DNA of 64,000 bases, taken from DATDFB01 sp035276475 (GTDB lineage Bacteria > Acidobacteriota > Thermoanaerobaculia > Gp7-AA8). Below are positions 1 through 10,183 of this stretch, piece after piece (position 1 is the stretch's first letter; each line of letters begins with the position of its first letter). Position numbers and translations under genes: made by a program. Below the pieces are notes generated by a model, which saw only the letters and a list, made by a program, of their open reading frames with translations, was not told the origin of the DNA and did no database searches. Where the stretch lies: the NCBI GenBank assembly GCA_035276475.1, contig DATELQ010000026.1, positions 35,794 to 99,793 of the forward strand. The letters run 5' to 3'.

Positions 1-845
1 ACGGGCTGAGTTACACGCTCGGCTTCACGGAGGCCTTTCTCTACCTGCGGCGACGGCTCCCGCCGCGCTCTCTCTACAACCTCTGCATGCTGATGTTCGC
101 CGGCGTGCTCCTCGGCGGGCGCGTCGTCGAAGTCGTCTTTTACGAGTGGCCCTTCTACAGCGCGCACCCGCAATTGATCCCAGCGGTGTGGCTCGGCGGG
201 ATGGCCACGCACGGCCTCCTCTTCGGCGGCCTGCTCGGAGTTTGGCTCTTCTGTCTCGTCGAGCACCGGCCGTTTCTCGTCACGACCGACATGCTGGCGA
301 TCCCCGCGGCGTTCATCCTCGGCGTCGGACGGATCGGCAATTTCATCGACGGACAGATCGTCGGCAGCATCACCAGCGTGCCGTGGGCGGTGAAGTTCCC
401 GGACGCCGCCGGCTTCCGCCATCCGGTCGTGCTCTACGACGGCCTCAAGAACCTGCTGATCATCCCGATTCTGATTCTCGTCGCGAAGCGGAAGCCGCGG
501 CCGGGCGTGCTGACCGGGACGTTTCTCTTCCTCTACGCCTTCCTGCGGATCTTCGTCGATCTTTTCCGCGAGTACCCGACGACGCTCCTCGGCCTGGCCA
601 CGGGCCAGGTGCTGAACATCGTGCTGTCGATCGTTGGCCTCGTGCTGTTGTTCGTGCACGTGAAGCCCGCGGTAGGGGCGCACGGCGTGCGCCCTCCTCC
701 CGCCGTCTGGCAACGCATCGTCCTCGTATTTCTTCTCATCTTCCCGCTGATCATCCCGAGCGACTGGACGCAGGACGTGCCGGCGCGCTACGGCAAGCGC
801 CACGCAGGGCTCGTGCACACGGCGATGTATCCTCCAATTCCATGA
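1..845 (+). CDS. lgt: Prolipoprotein diacylglyceryl transferase (5' end outside window)
   Basis: Inner-membrane enzyme that transfers a diacylglyceryl group from phosphatidylglycerol to the lipobox cysteine of exported lipoproteins. The frame is already open at base 3, so the N-terminus is missing. Visible are several hydrophobic segments, the loop GGMATHGLLFGGL, and the family signature GRIGNFIDGQIVG followed by PWAVKFPDA and FRHPVVLYDG. After about base 665 the protein runs on for some 60 residues with one more hydrophobic segment and a polar tail; the join is encoded by a GC hairpin at 676-694. The stop overlaps the next start codon (ATGA), so the two genes are probably translationally coupled. 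Several lipoproteins in this window would be substrates. Confidence 0.93.
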   Translation, partial: GLSYTLGFTEAFLYLRRRLPPRSLYNLCMLMFAGVLLGGRVVEVVFYEWPFYSAHPQLIPAVWLGGMATHGLLFGGLLGVWLFCLVEHRPFLVTTDMLAIPAAFILGVGRIGNFIDGQIVGSITSVPWAVKFPDAAGFRHPVVLYDGLKNLLIIPILILVAKRKPRPGVLTGTFLFLYAFLRIFVDLFREYPTTLLGLATGQVLNIVLSIVGLVLLFVHVKPAVGAHGVRPPPAVWQRIVLVFLLIFPLIIPSDWTQDVPARYGKRHAGLVHTAMYPPIP

Positions 846-1333
846 TCGTCTTCGGGATCGTTCCCGCGCCGTTCGGCGAGCTCCTCGTTGCGAAGGAAGA
901 CGGCGCGGTGGTTGAGATTCACTTCCGGCCGCGCGACGTCGACGGCGTTCGCGACGACGACGCCGTCGCCGACGTCGCCGCGCAACTGCACGAATACTTC
1001 CGCGGCGAGCGCCAATCGTTCGACCTCGAGCTCGCGCCGCGCGGCACCGACTTTCAACAGCTCTGCTGGAGCGCGTTGCAGCGCATCCCCTACGGCGAGA
1101 CGCGCTCGTACAGCGACATCGCCCGCGAGATCGGCCGCCCCGCCGCAGTGCGTGCCGTCGGCGCCGCCAACGGCGCGAACCCGATCCCGATCGTCATCCC
1201 CTGCCACCGCGTCGTCGGCAGCAACGGGGCTCTCACCGGCTTCGGCGGCGGGATCGAGACGAAGCGGTGGCTGCTGGCGCTGGAGTCGCCTACGCTGTTC
1301 TCGGTGCCGCCGCCGGCGCGGTCTTCGTCGTGA
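842..1333 (+). CDS. ogt: Methylated-DNA-[protein]-cysteine S-methyltransferase
   Basis: Suicide DNA-repair protein that takes the alkyl group from O6-alkylguanine onto its own cysteine. The protein is 163 residues. The N-terminal half is the degenerate RNase H-like domain and the C-terminal half the DNA-binding and active-site domain. The motif IPCHRVVG places the acceptor cysteine at about residue 121, and RAVGAANGANPIP precedes it as usual in the family. The start at 842 is chosen because it gives a normal N-terminus and overlaps the lgt stop; the frame is open further upstream but that part is antisense-like. The last 15 residues are low-complexity Ser/Pro/Arg. Confidence 0.92.
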   Translation: MIVFGIVPAPFGELLVAKEDGAVVEIHFRPRDVDGVRDDDAVADVAAQLHEYFRGERQSFDLELAPRGTDFQQLCWSALQRIPYGETRSYSDIAREIGRPAAVRAVGAANGANPIPIVIPCHRVVGSNGALTGFGGGIETKRWLLALESPTLFSVPPPARSSS

Positions 1334-1354
1334 CGCCGCCGCTCCACGGATCTC

Positions 1355-4300
1355 TCAGTGATGGTGCAAGGCCACCGGCACCGGCACGGGCACCGGAAGC
1401 GTCGTCGGTTGCGTGTTGCCGTTGACCATGACCATCACCGGCGTCGACGCCGAGCGCGCGCCGCCGTCGTCCCACGCCACGGCGATGAGCATGTTATGTC
1501 CGGGCTTAAGACCTCGAAGAGTTAGCGCCCACGGCGGGGCCGTGGCGGTGCCGAGGAGCCGTGCCGGATCGCCGAAGACCACACTATCCATGACGTAGAA
1601 CTCCACGCGCTTAATGCTGCCGTCGGGATCGCTCGCGCGCGCGACGGCGACGATCGGGTCGCTGGCCAGAAACTCGGCGTGCTGTGACGGCTGCGTGAGC
1701 TCGACCGCCGGCGGCACGTTCGAGACTCCGGTCAGGGTGATGAACGACTTCGACTGGAGGCCGGCGTCGTCAGTCACGACGGCGGTCAGGCGATGAGGCC
1801 CGGGCTCGACCTTCCAGTTGAAGCGGAACGGCGCCCGCTCTGAAGCCTGCGCGCGCTTGTCGTCGAGCAGGAACGTCACACCGCGCACGCTGCCGTCAAC
1901 GTCGAGGGCGTCAAGCTCGATCGACGCCGTCTTGCCGACAGTGAGTAGTTGTCCGGGCAGAACGCCGACGAACTCCGCGTCCGGCGGGAGTTGAGGAGAC
2001 TGCCAGTTGCCATTGAGCTCCACGTCGAACGTCACGGGCCCGCGATTGTCTGCGGCCCGATGGACCTCCGCCGCGAGAACGTTGCGTCCTTGCTTGAGAA
2101 GCACCGGATCGATCCTGACCGGAAAGTACGCATTGCGTGCAGAGCCACGTACCGGCGTCCGGGCGAGTGTTCTCGCGTTCACGGGCCCATCGGGAAGATT
2201 GAATCGATAAACCTCCGTGCCGTTGAGAAAGATGCGTACGGCGTCGCTTCGCTTGACACGCATCAGGAGATTTCGGAAGAACGATGGATCGTCGACGTTG
2301 AATGCGTTGCGGAGGTAGAGCGTCGTCGGCGCCGGCTCGCATCCTGTCGGAACGGTCACGCCGAAATCGAGGCGGCGCTGAAGCCACGCAGAGTCGGGGA
2401 ACTCGGGACTGGTCCATCGCTGCGGCTCGTTTGGGCCCGGGAGGAAGCGCCACGTGGCGCCGCGCTTCACCGGCGTGAGCTTTTCCAGATCGATAGCGTA
2501 GCGCTGCCCGCCGACCACGGCATCCGGCGCGGCGGGCGCACCGGTCTGTACGATGTCGTAAATGAGCGGCTCGCCGCGCTTCGTCGGCCGATAATCGCGT
2601 TGGAGCTCATAGGTCAGGCGCGCGGTAAACAGCTCGCCGGGCGCGAGGGCGATCCCTTCGATCGATGCGTCAGGCTGCCGAACGAGGAGCTGTGTATGCG
2701 GAGGAGGCAGCTCGAAGCCGCGGCCTTTCTGGCCGTTTGCGATCCAGCGCTGAAGGATCTTTTCGGGCAGTTGCAGGCGAATCGCACCGCCTCCCTCGAA
2801 GAAGGCGCCCGGGTTGGCGCCCGCGAGATTCGGGCCAAGGCGAAGACCAGCGTTGACCGGCTCCTTGAAGATGTTCCGAACGAGAGTCTTTGTGATCTTG
2901 AGCGGTCCCGGAAACGTGTCAATGATCGACACGTTGCGCCACGCGATGTTGTTGTTCTGCCTGGTGTTGAAATTGATGTCGCTCGTCTCCGGTGTGCTCA
3001 TGCCGAATGGCGAGGTGGTGCTCGTCTCGATGCGGGCGATGAGGCAGACGTGGTTCGGATCGGTGACGTTGCCGAACTTTGCCGGGTCGGGCGGGTACCA
3101 GGGGATCTCCATGATGGCTTCTTCGTTCGGCTGCAGCACCGGAATGCGCAACGGCGCCGTGTCGTAGAACGGAGGCGAGGTCACCGAGCGGTCGAGGGCG
3201 TTCTTCACAAGAATCTGTTGACCCGGCGCCGTCCACGGCTCGATTTGCCCGGAGGTCCCGTTCGGGAGACCGTCGTTGAAGGCCAGGCCGTCCCAGGGGC
3301 CCATCGTACTGATGGCAATGTTCTGGTGATTCTGCGCGCTGCCGTACGTCGTCTGGGGGTCGAGGTTCGCGATCGACTTCCGCTGCCAGCGCGCCCACAG
3401 CTCATCGACTTTCGCATGGAGCAGGAAAAAGAAAGGATCGCGCGCGGCGAGCGGCTGGAATAACTGATCGCCGCCCTTTGACCGATCGACAGGGCTTGCC
3501 GGACCCCAGTAACCGGCGATGTACCGATGCGAGCCGTTGTGGCTGATGCGCTCGAGTTGCCCGGAAAAGTTCAGGGCCGTTGTCGCAGAGTCATATTGCG
3601 TACGGCCGACGACCGTGGCGTCGGGTTCGGCCGGAATAGTGGTTTCCTGCCGCCGAACGACCTGCAGAGAACCGCTCCAAAAGTGGGCATAGAGTGGGTC
3701 GATCGAGGGCGACAGCGGCGCGCCGATCGCCACGCCCGCGGGCTGGCCGGCGCCACCCGCACCCATGAATGTATTCGTGTAGAGATTCGACGGATTTTGC
3801 GTCCAGTTCCAGTACAGGAGCTTCACGGTCGGATTCGCTTCCTGCAGCAGTCCCTCATAACGATTCACGAACTCGCGATGCCATGGCAGAAAGCCCACTG
3901 AAGGCACGAATGGACTTCCGGAGCCGTGGCGCCAGGTCGGCCCGAAGCGATGGATCTCCTGCTGCGTGTGCCAATACGAGTCGCCGTTCGTGAACGCCAG
4001 TGCCGGATTCGTGGCGAGCTGCTGAATCGCGGCAATGTAGGCGTCGCGCTCTGCCTGTGTGGCAGTCGCGGCATTCTTGCGCTCCTTCGTAATCTCCGCG
4101 CCGAACAAGACATTGCCGATCATGTTGTCGATGAACGAACCGGCGACCTTCGCCGGGTCCCACACCAGGCCGGTCGAGGCGCTGGCCCAGTAGAGCCGGA
4201 GCACTTCGTTGCCGGTCGATGCGGTACCGCGGTTGCGGATGCGCACGTACACCCAATTCGGGCGGCCCGAGAGAGGGCTGCGGTAGTCGGGATCGAAGTG

Positions 4301-4540
4301 CATGGTGTCGAGCCACGATGGCGGCGATGCGATCGGATACGGCGCCGGACTCCAATTCGGCATCGGATCATTGCGCACCCAGATATCGGGCGAGAGCCAC
4401 ATGGGGTTGACACTTGGATTCGGCTGGACTCCAGTGTCGGCTAGATCGTCGCGAATGTAGAGATCTTCCGCTCCGAAGACGGGCGTGAGCGGAACAACGA
4501 CCATTAAGAAAAAAGCGATCCACCTGCGCGCTCGCTTCAT
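1355..4540 (-). CDS. Secreted multidomain tyrosinase (type 3 copper oxidase)
   Basis: A 1061-residue exported protein. A signal peptide (residues 1-24, ending VFGAED) is followed by a domain of about 130 residues and then the tyrosinase central domain. Candidate CuA histidines are H191, H197 and H221 (HTQQEIH and FLPWHREF). CuB has the pair in SHNGSHRY (H334, H338) and H375 in DPFFFLLHAKVDELW. Such domains oxidise phenols to quinones. The remaining 600 residues are beta-rich modules; two near the C-terminus look like bacterial Ig/FN3 repeats (LDVDGSVRGVTFLLDD and SDPDGSIKRVEFYVMD), suggesting cell-surface or extracellular use. The tail ends in a Pro-Val repeat and HHH. GGGGGA lies just upstream of the ATG. 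No neighbour suggests a specific substrate. Confidence 0.85.
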   Translation of the reverse strand: MKRARRWIAFFLMVVVPLTPVFGAEDLYIRDDLADTGVQPNPSVNPMWLSPDIWVRNDPMPNWSPAPYPIASPPSWLDTMHFDPDYRSPLSGRPNWVYVRIRNRGTASTGNEVLRLYWASASTGLVWDPAKVAGSFIDNMIGNVLFGAEITKERKNAATATQAERDAYIAAIQQLATNPALAFTNGDSYWHTQQEIHRFGPTWRHGSGSPFVPSVGFLPWHREFVNRYEGLLQEANPTVKLLYWNWTQNPSNLYTNTFMGAGGAGQPAGVAIGAPLSPSIDPLYAHFWSGSLQVVRRQETTIPAEPDATVVGRTQYDSATTALNFSGQLERISHNGSHRYIAGYWGPASPVDRSKGGDQLFQPLAARDPFFFLLHAKVDELWARWQRKSIANLDPQTTYGSAQNHQNIAISTMGPWDGLAFNDGLPNGTSGQIEPWTAPGQQILVKNALDRSVTSPPFYDTAPLRIPVLQPNEEAIMEIPWYPPDPAKFGNVTDPNHVCLIARIETSTTSPFGMSTPETSDINFNTRQNNNIAWRNVSIIDTFPGPLKITKTLVRNIFKEPVNAGLRLGPNLAGANPGAFFEGGGAIRLQLPEKILQRWIANGQKGRGFELPPPHTQLLVRQPDASIEGIALAPGELFTARLTYELQRDYRPTKRGEPLIYDIVQTGAPAAPDAVVGGQRYAIDLEKLTPVKRGATWRFLPGPNEPQRWTSPEFPDSAWLQRRLDFGVTVPTGCEPAPTTLYLRNAFNVDDPSFFRNLLMRVKRSDAVRIFLNGTEVYRFNLPDGPVNARTLARTPVRGSARNAYFPVRIDPVLLKQGRNVLAAEVHRAADNRGPVTFDVELNGNWQSPQLPPDAEFVGVLPGQLLTVGKTASIELDALDVDGSVRGVTFLLDDKRAQASERAPFRFNWKVEPGPHRLTAVVTDDAGLQSKSFITLTGVSNVPPAVELTQPSQHAEFLASDPIVAVARASDPDGSIKRVEFYVMDSVVFGDPARLLGTATAPPWALTLRGLKPGHNMLIAVAWDDGGARSASTPVMVMVNGNTQPTTLPVPVPVPVALHHH

Positions 4541-4589
4541 AAGTCCCCCTTCACCAAGTAGTGGCAGCGGGATCAGGAGCGTTTCAACG

Positions 4590-5669
4590 CTAGCGGGCGA
4601 TCCAACCGCCGCCGAGGCACAGATCGCCGTCGTAGAACACGACCGCCTGTCCCGGCGCGATGGCGCGAAGCTTCTGCGCGAACTGCACGCGGGCGCGGTC
4701 GCCCTCCAGCGGCGTCACCGTCGCGGCGACGTCGGCCATGCGCGAGCGGACGCGCGCCTGCACCTCGATCGGGTGGGCGGGCGCCGTGCCCGAGATCCAG
4801 TGCACGCGCTCCGCGGTGAGCTCCTCGCGCTCGAGCGCCGAGGCGGGGCCGATGGTCACGCGCTTCGTGAAGGGATTCACGTCGACGACGTACGTTCGCT
4901 CCGCGCTGCCGCCGACGTCGAGGCCGCGGCGCTGGCCGATGGTGAAGTGGTAGTAGCCGTCGTGACGGCCGACGACGTTGCCGTCGACGTCGACGATCTC
5001 GCCCGCCCCCTCGCCCGGGGCGATGCCGGCCTCGCGCTCGACGACGGCGCCGTAGCCGTCCTTCTGCGGCACGAAGCAGATCTCGTACGACTCCTTCTTG
5101 CGCGCGACCGAGAGGCCCGCGGACGAGGCGACGTCGCGCACCTCCGGCTTGGTCATATCGCCGAGGGGGAAGAGCGCGTCGCGGAGCTGCTCCTGCGAGA
5201 GCTCGAAGAGAAAGTACGACTGGTCCTTGGCGCGATCGATCGCTTTGCGCAGCTCGAGCGTGCCGTCCGAGGCATGCGTGATCCGCGCGTAGTGGCCGGT
5301 GGCGATCTTCTCCGCGCCGATAGCCTGCGCCTTCTGATGGAAGAGGTCGAACTTCACGTGCGTGTTGCAGAGGACGCAAGGACTCGGCGTCGTGCCGGAG
5401 AGGTACGACTGCACGAACGGCGTGATGACCTTCTCGTGAAAGTTGCGCTCGAGGTTCAGCGTGAAGTGCGGGATCTCGAGCTTCCAGGCCACGCGCTTCG
5501 CGTCGGCGAGATCGTCGAGCGTGCAGCAGCCGCCGTAGGTGCTGTCGGCCGCGGCGAGGTTGTCGTACATCTGCATCGACAGACCGACCACGTCGTGGCC
5601 GGCGGCCTTGAGAATGTACGCGGCCGTCGAGGAGTCGACGCCGCCCGACATGGCAACTGCGATCTTCAT
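4590..5669 (-). CDS. mnmA: tRNA-specific 2-thiouridylase
   Basis: Catalyses 2-thiolation of the wobble uridine in tRNA-Lys, -Glu and -Gln. The N-terminal PP-loop SGGVDSS (residues 8-14) binds ATP. The two catalytic cysteines are in PCVLCNTHVKF and YEICFVPQ. The length, 359 residues, is normal for MnmA. The start is placed at the ATG at 5669 (MKIAVAMSGG); the frame is open 39 codons further upstream, but that stretch is encoded by the inverted repeat at 5685-5759 and is not part of the family. Confidence 0.93.
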   Translation of the reverse strand: MKIAVAMSGGVDSSTAAYILKAAGHDVVGLSMQMYDNLAAADSTYGGCCTLDDLADAKRVAWKLEIPHFTLNLERNFHEKVITPFVQSYLSGTTPSPCVLCNTHVKFDLFHQKAQAIGAEKIATGHYARITHASDGTLELRKAIDRAKDQSYFLFELSQEQLRDALFPLGDMTKPEVRDVASSAGLSVARKKESYEICFVPQKDGYGAVVEREAGIAPGEGAGEIVDVDGNVVGRHDGYYHFTIGQRRGLDVGGSAERTYVVDVNPFTKRVTIGPASALEREELTAERVHWISGTAPAHPIEVQARVRSRMADVAATVTPLEGDRARVQFAQKLRAIAPGQAVVFYDGDLCLGGGWIAR

Positions 5670-5684
5670 GGAGGACAGGTCACG

Positions 5685-5759
5685 GGTCACAGGGAACGGG
5701 TCACAGGTGGTGTACTCGCGGACGCACCACCTGTCACCCGTCACCTGTTCCCTGTGACC
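5685..5759. repeat. Inverted GTGACGGGTGACAGG-type repeat upstream of mnmA
   Basis: The left arm at 5685-5712 and the right arm at 5725-5759 are near-complementary. The right arm contains an extra copy of the CACCTGT/GTCACC unit, so it is both an inverted and a short tandem repeat. It fills the gap between mnmA and the response regulator. It looks like one of the dispersed low-complexity intergenic repeat families seen in some soil bacteria; a second family is present at tgt. Confidence 0.7.
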
Positions 5760-5800
5760 TCCTAACACCCGGTATCGGTTGTGCATGCCCGAAATCCACA

Positions 5801-6174
5801 GTGGTCCAGTCCGTCCTGGTCGTTGACGACGACCCGAACATCCGCAGGATGATCATCGCTGCCCTGCGCCGCGAGGGGTATCAGTTCGCGGAGGCGCCGA
5901 ACGGCAAGGAAGCGCTCGAGCTGATGCGCGCCCAGCACCCCTCCGTCGTCGTGCTCGACCTGATGATGCCGATCGTCTCCGGGTGGGAAGTGCTGCAGGA
6001 GCGCGAGCAAGACCCCGAGCTCCGCCAGATCCCGGTCATCATCGTCAGCGCCACGCGCGCGCCGGAGATCGCCAGCGCCGTCGACAAGGGCATCTGCGCC
6101 TTTTTGCCGAAGCCGTTCGACATCGCGGCGTTGAGCGCGCTCGTACGGAGCTGTTTACCACCAACGGCCGAAGC

Positions 6175-6178
<4 letters not shown>
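5801..6178 (+). CDS. Single-domain response regulator
   Basis: A 125-residue CheY-like receiver domain with no output domain. The acidic pocket is VVDDDP (about residues 8-12), the phospho-acceptor aspartate is D53 in VVLDLMMP, the switch residues lie in IIVSATRA, and the conserved lysine is in FLPKPFD. Translation starts at GTG 5801; the upstream ATG at 5785 is out of frame. No histidine kinase is adjacent, so the partner is unknown. The stop overlaps the 3' end of the convergent maeB by four bases. Confidence 0.88.
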
Positions 6179-8442
<2,264 letters not shown>

Positions 8443-8469
8443 GAGGGCCGCGAGTTTAACGCCGGGCCG

Positions 8470-8952
8470 TCAGTCGAGCCAGAAGAGCGGGTTTTCTTTC
8501 TCGGGCACGCCGATCTTGTGCTGCGCGCCGTTGATCGTCACCGCGAACTCGTTGTAGGCGCCGCGGCCCTCGACGCTGCCGTGCGTCGGACCGCCGTCGA
8601 CGGAGTATGAGGAGATCTCGCCGTAGAGGTCCTTCGAGCGGCGGAAGCGGTCGAAGCCGTCCATGGCGTCGCGGAACTCCTCGCCGCCGGTGAAGCGGAC
8701 GCCGCGCGCCCAGAGGCAGGCGGCGGCCTGTTCGGCGTCGTTCCCCGTGGTGCCGCCGGCCTTCCATGACTCCAGGAACGCGTCGAGCCGCTTGCGCGCC
8801 TTGACCTCGGGCTTACTGCCCGAGCCGCCGTAGCGGCCGAACACGCCCGCGAGCTTTCCTTCCGTCGACGGCTTGTCGCTGCTGGGGGCGAACTTCTTGA
8901 AGCAGAAGCCGACCGCAGCGATGACGACGATGGCAACGACGAGCTTCTTCAC
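8470..8952 (-). CDS. Small membrane-anchored protein of unknown function
   Basis: A 160-residue protein starting at GTG 8952, whose first base is shared with the secF stop codon (TAGTG), so it is translationally coupled to the Sec operon. An N-terminal hydrophobic segment (LVVAIVVIAAVGF) anchors a soluble domain of about 130 residues with no motif I recognise; its size and alpha-then-beta look allow an NTF2-like fold, but that is a guess. Position suggests a role at the membrane or periplasm. Confidence 0.75.
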   Translation of the reverse strand: MKKLVVAIVVIAAVGFCFKKFAPSSDKPSTEGKLAGVFGRYGGSGSKPEVKARKRLDAFLESWKAGGTTGNDAEQAAACLWARGVRFTGGEEFRDAMDGFDRFRRSKDLYGEISSYSVDGGPTHGSVEGRGAYNEFAVTINGAQHKIGVPEKENPLFWLD

Positions 8953-10172
8953 TAACCCGCCTTGCGCTTCCGCTGCGGCGGCCGCGTCGTCTCCTCGCGC
9001 GGTGCTGCCTCGGTGCGGCGCGCGACCGGACCGGCGAGGTCGTGCTTCCGCCCGGTCATGTTGTTCCAGGCGACGGCCACAGCCGGGACGATCGTGATCG
9101 TCGAGTAGGTGCCGGCGAGAACGCCGATGAGAAGGATCCAGGCGAACTCGTGGATGACCTTGCCGCCGAAGAGGATCAGGGCGATGAGGACGACGACGAC
9201 GGAGCCGGAAGTCAGGATCGTCCGCGACAGCGTCTGGTTCATGGCCAGATTCAGCTGCTCCTCGAACGACATGCGCGTCTTCATCTTGCGCTTGTTCTCG
9301 CGGACGCGGTCGTACATGACGACGGTGTCGTTGATGGAGAAGCCGACGATGAGCAGGAGCGCGGCGACGATGTTGAGCGAGGCCTCGCCGTTGATCATGC
9401 CGAGGAACGCCAGCGACATGCAGACGTCGTGGATGATGCAGACGACCGCGGCGGCGCCGAACATGACGTCGAAGCGGATCCAGAGGTAGGCGCCCATGGC
9501 CAGCGTGGAGAGAACGATCGCCCAGATGGCCTTCTGCTGGAGCTCGCGGCCGACCTGCGGGCCGACCGTCTCCTGATTGAGCACGGTGAACGTGCCGAGG
9601 AACGTCTTGGCGTTGAGCACGCCGGCGATGCCGGTGGTGACGCCGGGAGCGCTCAGGACCTGCTGCATGTTGCGGAAGAGGCCGAGCTCCGAGCGCTTGC
9701 TGATGATGTTCTGCGCCACGCCGTTGTAGTACTGGCGGGCGTCCGCGTTCGTCCCTTTGTGATCGGGATCGGCGCCGAAGAGAAGGTCCGCGATGCGGCC
9801 GGCGCCGTAGAAGTTGATGTCGAGCTTCGAGGCGTCCGCGGCCGGATTGAGCGCGGTCTGGAGGCGCGACACGACCTGGCCGGCGTAGTCGGACTCCTTC
9901 TTCTGTTCCGGCAGGCGGATCAGCGCGGCGTTGTCCTCAGCCTTGCCGTACTGCTGGATGGAGGCGTCGCGGAGCAGGCTGCGCAGCTGGTCGACCGGAA
10001 CCTGGCCCTGGAACTTCAGGGTGATGTTCGCGCCACCGGCGAAGTCGATGCCCCAGTTGATGCCGTTCTTCATGTAGAACGCCGCGCCGATGACCATGAA
10101 GATCAGCGAGAAGGCGATGGCGTGGAAGCGCCACTTGATGAAGTCGTAATTGCTGTTGACGAAAATCTGCAT
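8952..10172 (-). CDS. secF: Protein translocase subunit SecF
   Basis: Partner of SecD that uses the proton gradient to help pull secreted proteins out of the SecYEG channel. The 406-residue protein has a first membrane segment (AFSLIFMVIGAAFYM), an early GINWGIDFAGG motif, a periplasmic domain, and a C-terminal membrane domain containing YDRVRENKRKMKTRMSF and the LSRTILTSG segment typical of SecF. The C-terminus ends in a basic tail. It lies 11 bp after secD. Confidence 0.95.
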   Translation of the reverse strand: MQIFVNSNYDFIKWRFHAIAFSLIFMVIGAAFYMKNGINWGIDFAGGANITLKFQGQVPVDQLRSLLRDASIQQYGKAEDNAALIRLPEQKKESDYAGQVVSRLQTALNPAADASKLDINFYGAGRIADLLFGADPDHKGTNADARQYYNGVAQNIISKRSELGLFRNMQQVLSAPGVTTGIAGVLNAKTFLGTFTVLNQETVGPQVGRELQQKAIWAIVLSTLAMGAYLWIRFDVMFGAAAVVCIIHDVCMSLAFLGMINGEASLNIVAALLLIVGFSINDTVVMYDRVRENKRKMKTRMSFEEQLNLAMNQTLSRTILTSGSVVVVLIALILFGGKVIHEFAWILLIGVLAGTYSTITIVPAVAVAWNNMTGRKHDLAGPVARRTEAAPREETTRPPQRKRKAG

Positions 10173-10183
10173 GGGAGTCCTCG

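Noticed and set aside
146..841. Long open frame upstream of ogt
   Set aside because: Arg/Ala-rich shadow of lgt in another frame; only the part from 842 matches the family.
1949..3463. 504-codon plus-strand frame opposite the tyrosinase gene
   Set aside because: Shadow of a real high-GC gene: Arg-rich, no domain, no ribosome-binding site. The same applies to the long antisense frames over mnmA, maeB, secF, secD, tgt and the coupling ATPase.
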